Shown one piece after another: positions 62,332 to 64,000 of a stretch of 64,000 bases of DNA. The notes beneath the pieces were generated by a model that saw only the letters and a program-made list of their open reading frames with translations, was not told the DNA's origin and did no database searches. The DNA is from Lachnospiraceae bacterium (GTDB lineage Bacteria; Bacillota; Clostridia; Lachnospirales; Lachnospiraceae), in assembly GCA_022647575.1 (NCBI GenBank), contig JALCKY010000006.1, positions 62,001 through 126,000 on the forward strand. Direction: 5' to 3'. Made by a program: the position numbers and the translations under genes. The first letter of the stretch is position 1. Every line of letters begins with the position of its first letter.

Positions 62332-63264
62332 ATGGCAAAAGTTTATCAGGGAACAGCACAGCTCATCGGAAATACACCGCTGGTGGAATTCGCAAACATT
62401 GAAAAGGAAGAGGGCATCGAAGCCCATGTACTGGCAAAACTGGAGTATTTCAATCCGGCTGGCTCCGTCAAGGACCGTATTGCCAAGGCGATGATCGAAG
62501 ATGCGGAAAGCAAGGGACTGCTGAAGGCGGGATCGACAATTATTGAACCGACTTCCGGAAATACCGGAATCGGCCTGGCGGCCCTGGCGGCATCCAAGGG
62601 CTACCGGATCATCCTGACCATGCCGGAGACAATGAGTGTCGAGCGCAGGAACATCCTGAAAGCTTACGGTGCGGAAATTGTCCTGACGGACGGGGCAAAA
62701 GGAATGAAGGGGGCCATTGCCAGGGCAGAAGAACTGCAGAAGGAAACACCGGACAGCTATATTCCGGGACAGTTCGTGAATCCGGCCAATCCTAAGGCGC
62801 ATTATGAGACGACCGGCCCGGAAATCTGGAAGGATACAGACGGGAAAGTCGATGTCTTCATAGCCGGCGTCGGCACCGGCGGCACCGTTTCCGGAACCGG
62901 AAAATACCTGAAGGAGCAGAATCCGAAGGTGCAGGTTGTTGCCGTCGAGCCGAAGAGTTCACCGGTTCTTTCCGAAGGACACGGCGGTCCCCACAAGATT
63001 CAGGGCATCGGTGCCGGGTTTGTTCCGGAAACACTGGATACCAAAGTCTATGATGAAGTTTTCTCTGTGGAAAATGAGGATGCCTTTGCCGCAGCGAAGC
63101 TGATCGCAAAAAAGGAAGGCGTTCTGGTCGGCATTTCTTCCGGAGCAGCTTATTATGCAGCACTGGAAATCGCAAAACGTCCGGAAAATAAGGGAAAAAC
63201 CATCGTTGCACTGCTTCCGGATTCCGGAGACCGTTATTATTCGACAGCACTTTTTCAGGAATAA
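62332..63264 (+). CDS. cysK: Cysteine synthase A
   Basis: O-acetylserine sulfhydrylase, PLP-dependent, 310 residues. PLP Lys47 is in [18 protein letters not shown]; the substrate loop [10 protein letters not shown] and phosphate-binding [13 protein letters not shown] are intact; the C-terminus is complete. AAGGAGG stands before the ATG. Strong consensus promoter. It has no neighbours from sulfur metabolism in this window. CysM-like variants are less likely given the sequence and length. Confidence 0.96.
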   Translation: MAKVYQGTAQLIGNTPLVEFANIEKEEGIEAHVLAKLEYFNPAGSVKDRIAKAMIEDAESKGLLKAGSTIIEPTSGNTGIGLAALAASKGYRIILTMPETMSVERRNILKAYGAEIVLTDGAKGMKGAIARAEELQKETPDSYIPGQFVNPANPKAHYETTGPEIWKDTDGKVDVFIAGVGTGGTVSGTGKYLKEQNPKVQVVAVEPKSSPVLSEGHGGPHKIQGIGAGFVPETLDTKVYDEVFSVENEDAFAAAKLIAKKEGVLVGISSGAAYYAALEIAKRPENKGKTIVALLPDSGDRYYSTALFQE

Positions 63265-63293
63265 TTGACAAAAAGATAAAACAAAGGTAAAAT
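63265..63293 (+). promoter_or_regulatory. Promoter of tRNA-Arg
   Basis: TTGACA (63265-63270), A-rich 17-bp spacer, TAAAAT (63288-63293). It begins right at the end of cysK. Confidence 0.8.
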
Positions 63294-63344
63294 GTACTTT
63301 GCTGCGGTGATAAAGGCAGCCTGCAGTAAGGTTCATTTGCCTGT

Positions 63345-63418
63345 GTGAGTGTAGCTCAGCTGGATAGAGCGTCTGGCTACGGACCAGAAGGTCGCGAGTT
63401 CGAATCTTGTCACTCACG
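63345..63418 (+). tRNA. tRNA-Arg(ACG)
   Basis: Acceptor GTGAGTG/CACTCAC, anticodon loop CTACGGA (ACG, read as ICG after deamination), T-arm GCGAG/CTTGT with two G-T pairs, discriminator G, no CCA. Confidence 0.93.
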
Positions 63419-63423
63419 TGATC

Positions 63424-63460
63424 AGCCGCATGCGTTTGTGCATGCGGCTCATTTTTTTTT
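63424..63460 (+). terminator. Intrinsic terminator after tRNA-Arg
   Basis: Perfect 10-bp stem AGCCGCATGC/GCATGCGGCT with loop GTTTGT, then CAT10. Confidence 0.9.
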
Positions 63461-63471
63461 AAGGAGTTTTT

Positions 63472-64000
63472 ATGAAGAAGAAAGTTGTCATCGGGGTGAT
63501 TCTTGCCGCTGCGGCCATTGCTGCCGCCTTTTTTGTATACAGACATTTCACCGGCACGTCTTCTTCGGGAACGCCGACTGTCTATGTCAACAAAGTTTCC
63601 CTGATCATGTCTCAGATGAACGGGACGACCGATAAATTCGCAGGCGTCGTGGAACCGCAGGAGACCTGGGACGTCAAGCTTCAGGAAGGAAAAACCGTTA
63701 AAGAGGTTCTGGTAAAGGAAGGCGACGAAGTTCAGGCAGGAACTCCGCTTTTCACATACGACACCGCACAGGCGGAAACCGATCTGGCACAGGCACAGCT
63801 TGATTCCGAGAAACTGGACAATGACATCAGCAACTACAATGCACAGGTCGCGGAACTGACGGCGGAGCGCGACAAGGCTTCCGACGACGCAAAGCTGAAT
63901 TATACGACGCAGATCAGCGAAGCGCAGATGAATATCAAGAAAGCGGAGTACGATAAGAAGAGCAAGACGGCCCAGATCGAGAAGCTGCAGACAGCGATTT
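63472..64000 (+). CDS. Membrane-fusion protein / HlyD-like periplasmic adaptor (partial)
   Basis: The first 176 codons of an adaptor subunit, cut by the window edge. An N-terminal anchor (KKKVVIGVILAAAAIAAAFFVY) is followed by a beta-barrel start, then a lipoyl-like half-motif (WDVKLQEGKTVKEVLVKEGDEVQAGTPLFTYDT) and the first arm of a long coiled coil rich in Ala, Gln, Glu and Lys. In Bacillota such proteins usually precede MacB-like ABC genes (ATPase and FtsX-like permease). AAGGAG lies 5 bp before the ATG, and the tRNA terminator isolates it upstream. Confidence 0.85.
   Translation, partial: MKKKVVIGVILAAAAIAAAFFVYRHFTGTSSSGTPTVYVNKVSLIMSQMNGTTDKFAGVVEPQETWDVKLQEGKTVKEVLVKEGDEVQAGTPLFTYDTAQAETDLAQAQLDSEKLDNDISNYNAQVAELTAERDKASDDAKLNYTTQISEAQMNIKKAEYDKKSKTAQIEKLQTAI

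Overview
This window looks like ordinary chromosome from a GC-rich, low-oxygen Bacillota, most likely a Clostridia member related to Lachnospiraceae. That placement is inference. It rests on HPr kinase/phosphorylase, a type III plus a type I glutamine synthetase with a linked ANTAR regulator, CarD, DUF3842 and DUF1667 proteins, an archaeal-type AspRS joined to gatCAB, tRNA genes without an encoded CCA, and strong Shine-Dalgarno sites with TTGACA-17-TATAAT promoters. I see no rRNA, phage, insertion sequence or CRISPR array.

Layout. 1-7.4 kb: end of an unknown gene, uvrC, hprK, a ROK glucokinase, then a class A PBP (minus) divergent from an IMPACT/YigZ protein. 7.4-15.9 kb: a cyclophilin with a duplicated promoter, then a long overlapping plus-strand run, tsaE-tsaB-rimI-rnz-tsaD-ispD, followed by a GlpA-like/GlpB-like/DUF1667 dehydrogenase set. 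15.9-24.1 kb: tRNA-Ser, a PSD-like decarboxylase, an alanine symporter (minus), CarD, a membrane diguanylate cyclase, and an HxlR-MoxR-VWA operon. 24.1-26.6 kb: a very large intergenic palindrome, DUF3842, and a REC-GGDEF-EAL protein (minus).

26.6-41.8 kb is a nitrogen block: glnN (GSIII), glnA (GSI), an ANTAR protein with a degenerate receiver, aspS-gatC-gatA-gatB, then gltB-gltD. The glnN and gltB promoters share an identical 20-bp upstream element at nearly the same distance from -35, and each is followed at once by an intrinsic terminator. This suggests a two-layer nitrogen control circuit. The aspS-gatCAB set would supply Asn-tRNA(Asn) (and possibly Gln-tRNA) with amide nitrogen from glutamine, so it fits this neighbourhood.

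41.9-42.6 kb holds seven tRNA genes. 42.6-53.3 kb is accessory: a frameshifted GT2 glycosyltransferase, a REP-like hairpin, a GH2 glycosidase, a deoxyinosine glycosylase, a copper module (copA with a fused CopZ-like tail, then csoR, with a CsoR-like operator in the copA promoter), a second alanine symporter, an ArsP_2-type exporter, an MFS transporter and an Rrf2 regulator. 53.3-64 kb: a membrane-tethered LuxR-type regulator with an orphan solute-binding lipoprotein, a novel lipoprotein, a DUF2238-like membrane protein, a lipase-like hydrolase, a P-type ATPase broken by two frameshifts and facing a TetR regulator, cysK, tRNA-Arg and the start of a membrane-fusion protein.

Best candidates for something new: the shared nitrogen promoter element with promoter-proximal terminators; the large palindromic intergenic elements near 8.2 and 24.2 kb, which share a related repeat; the solute-binding lipoprotein plus membrane LuxR pair; and the three genes whose -10 box lies 6-7 nt before the start codon, implying leaderless mRNAs.
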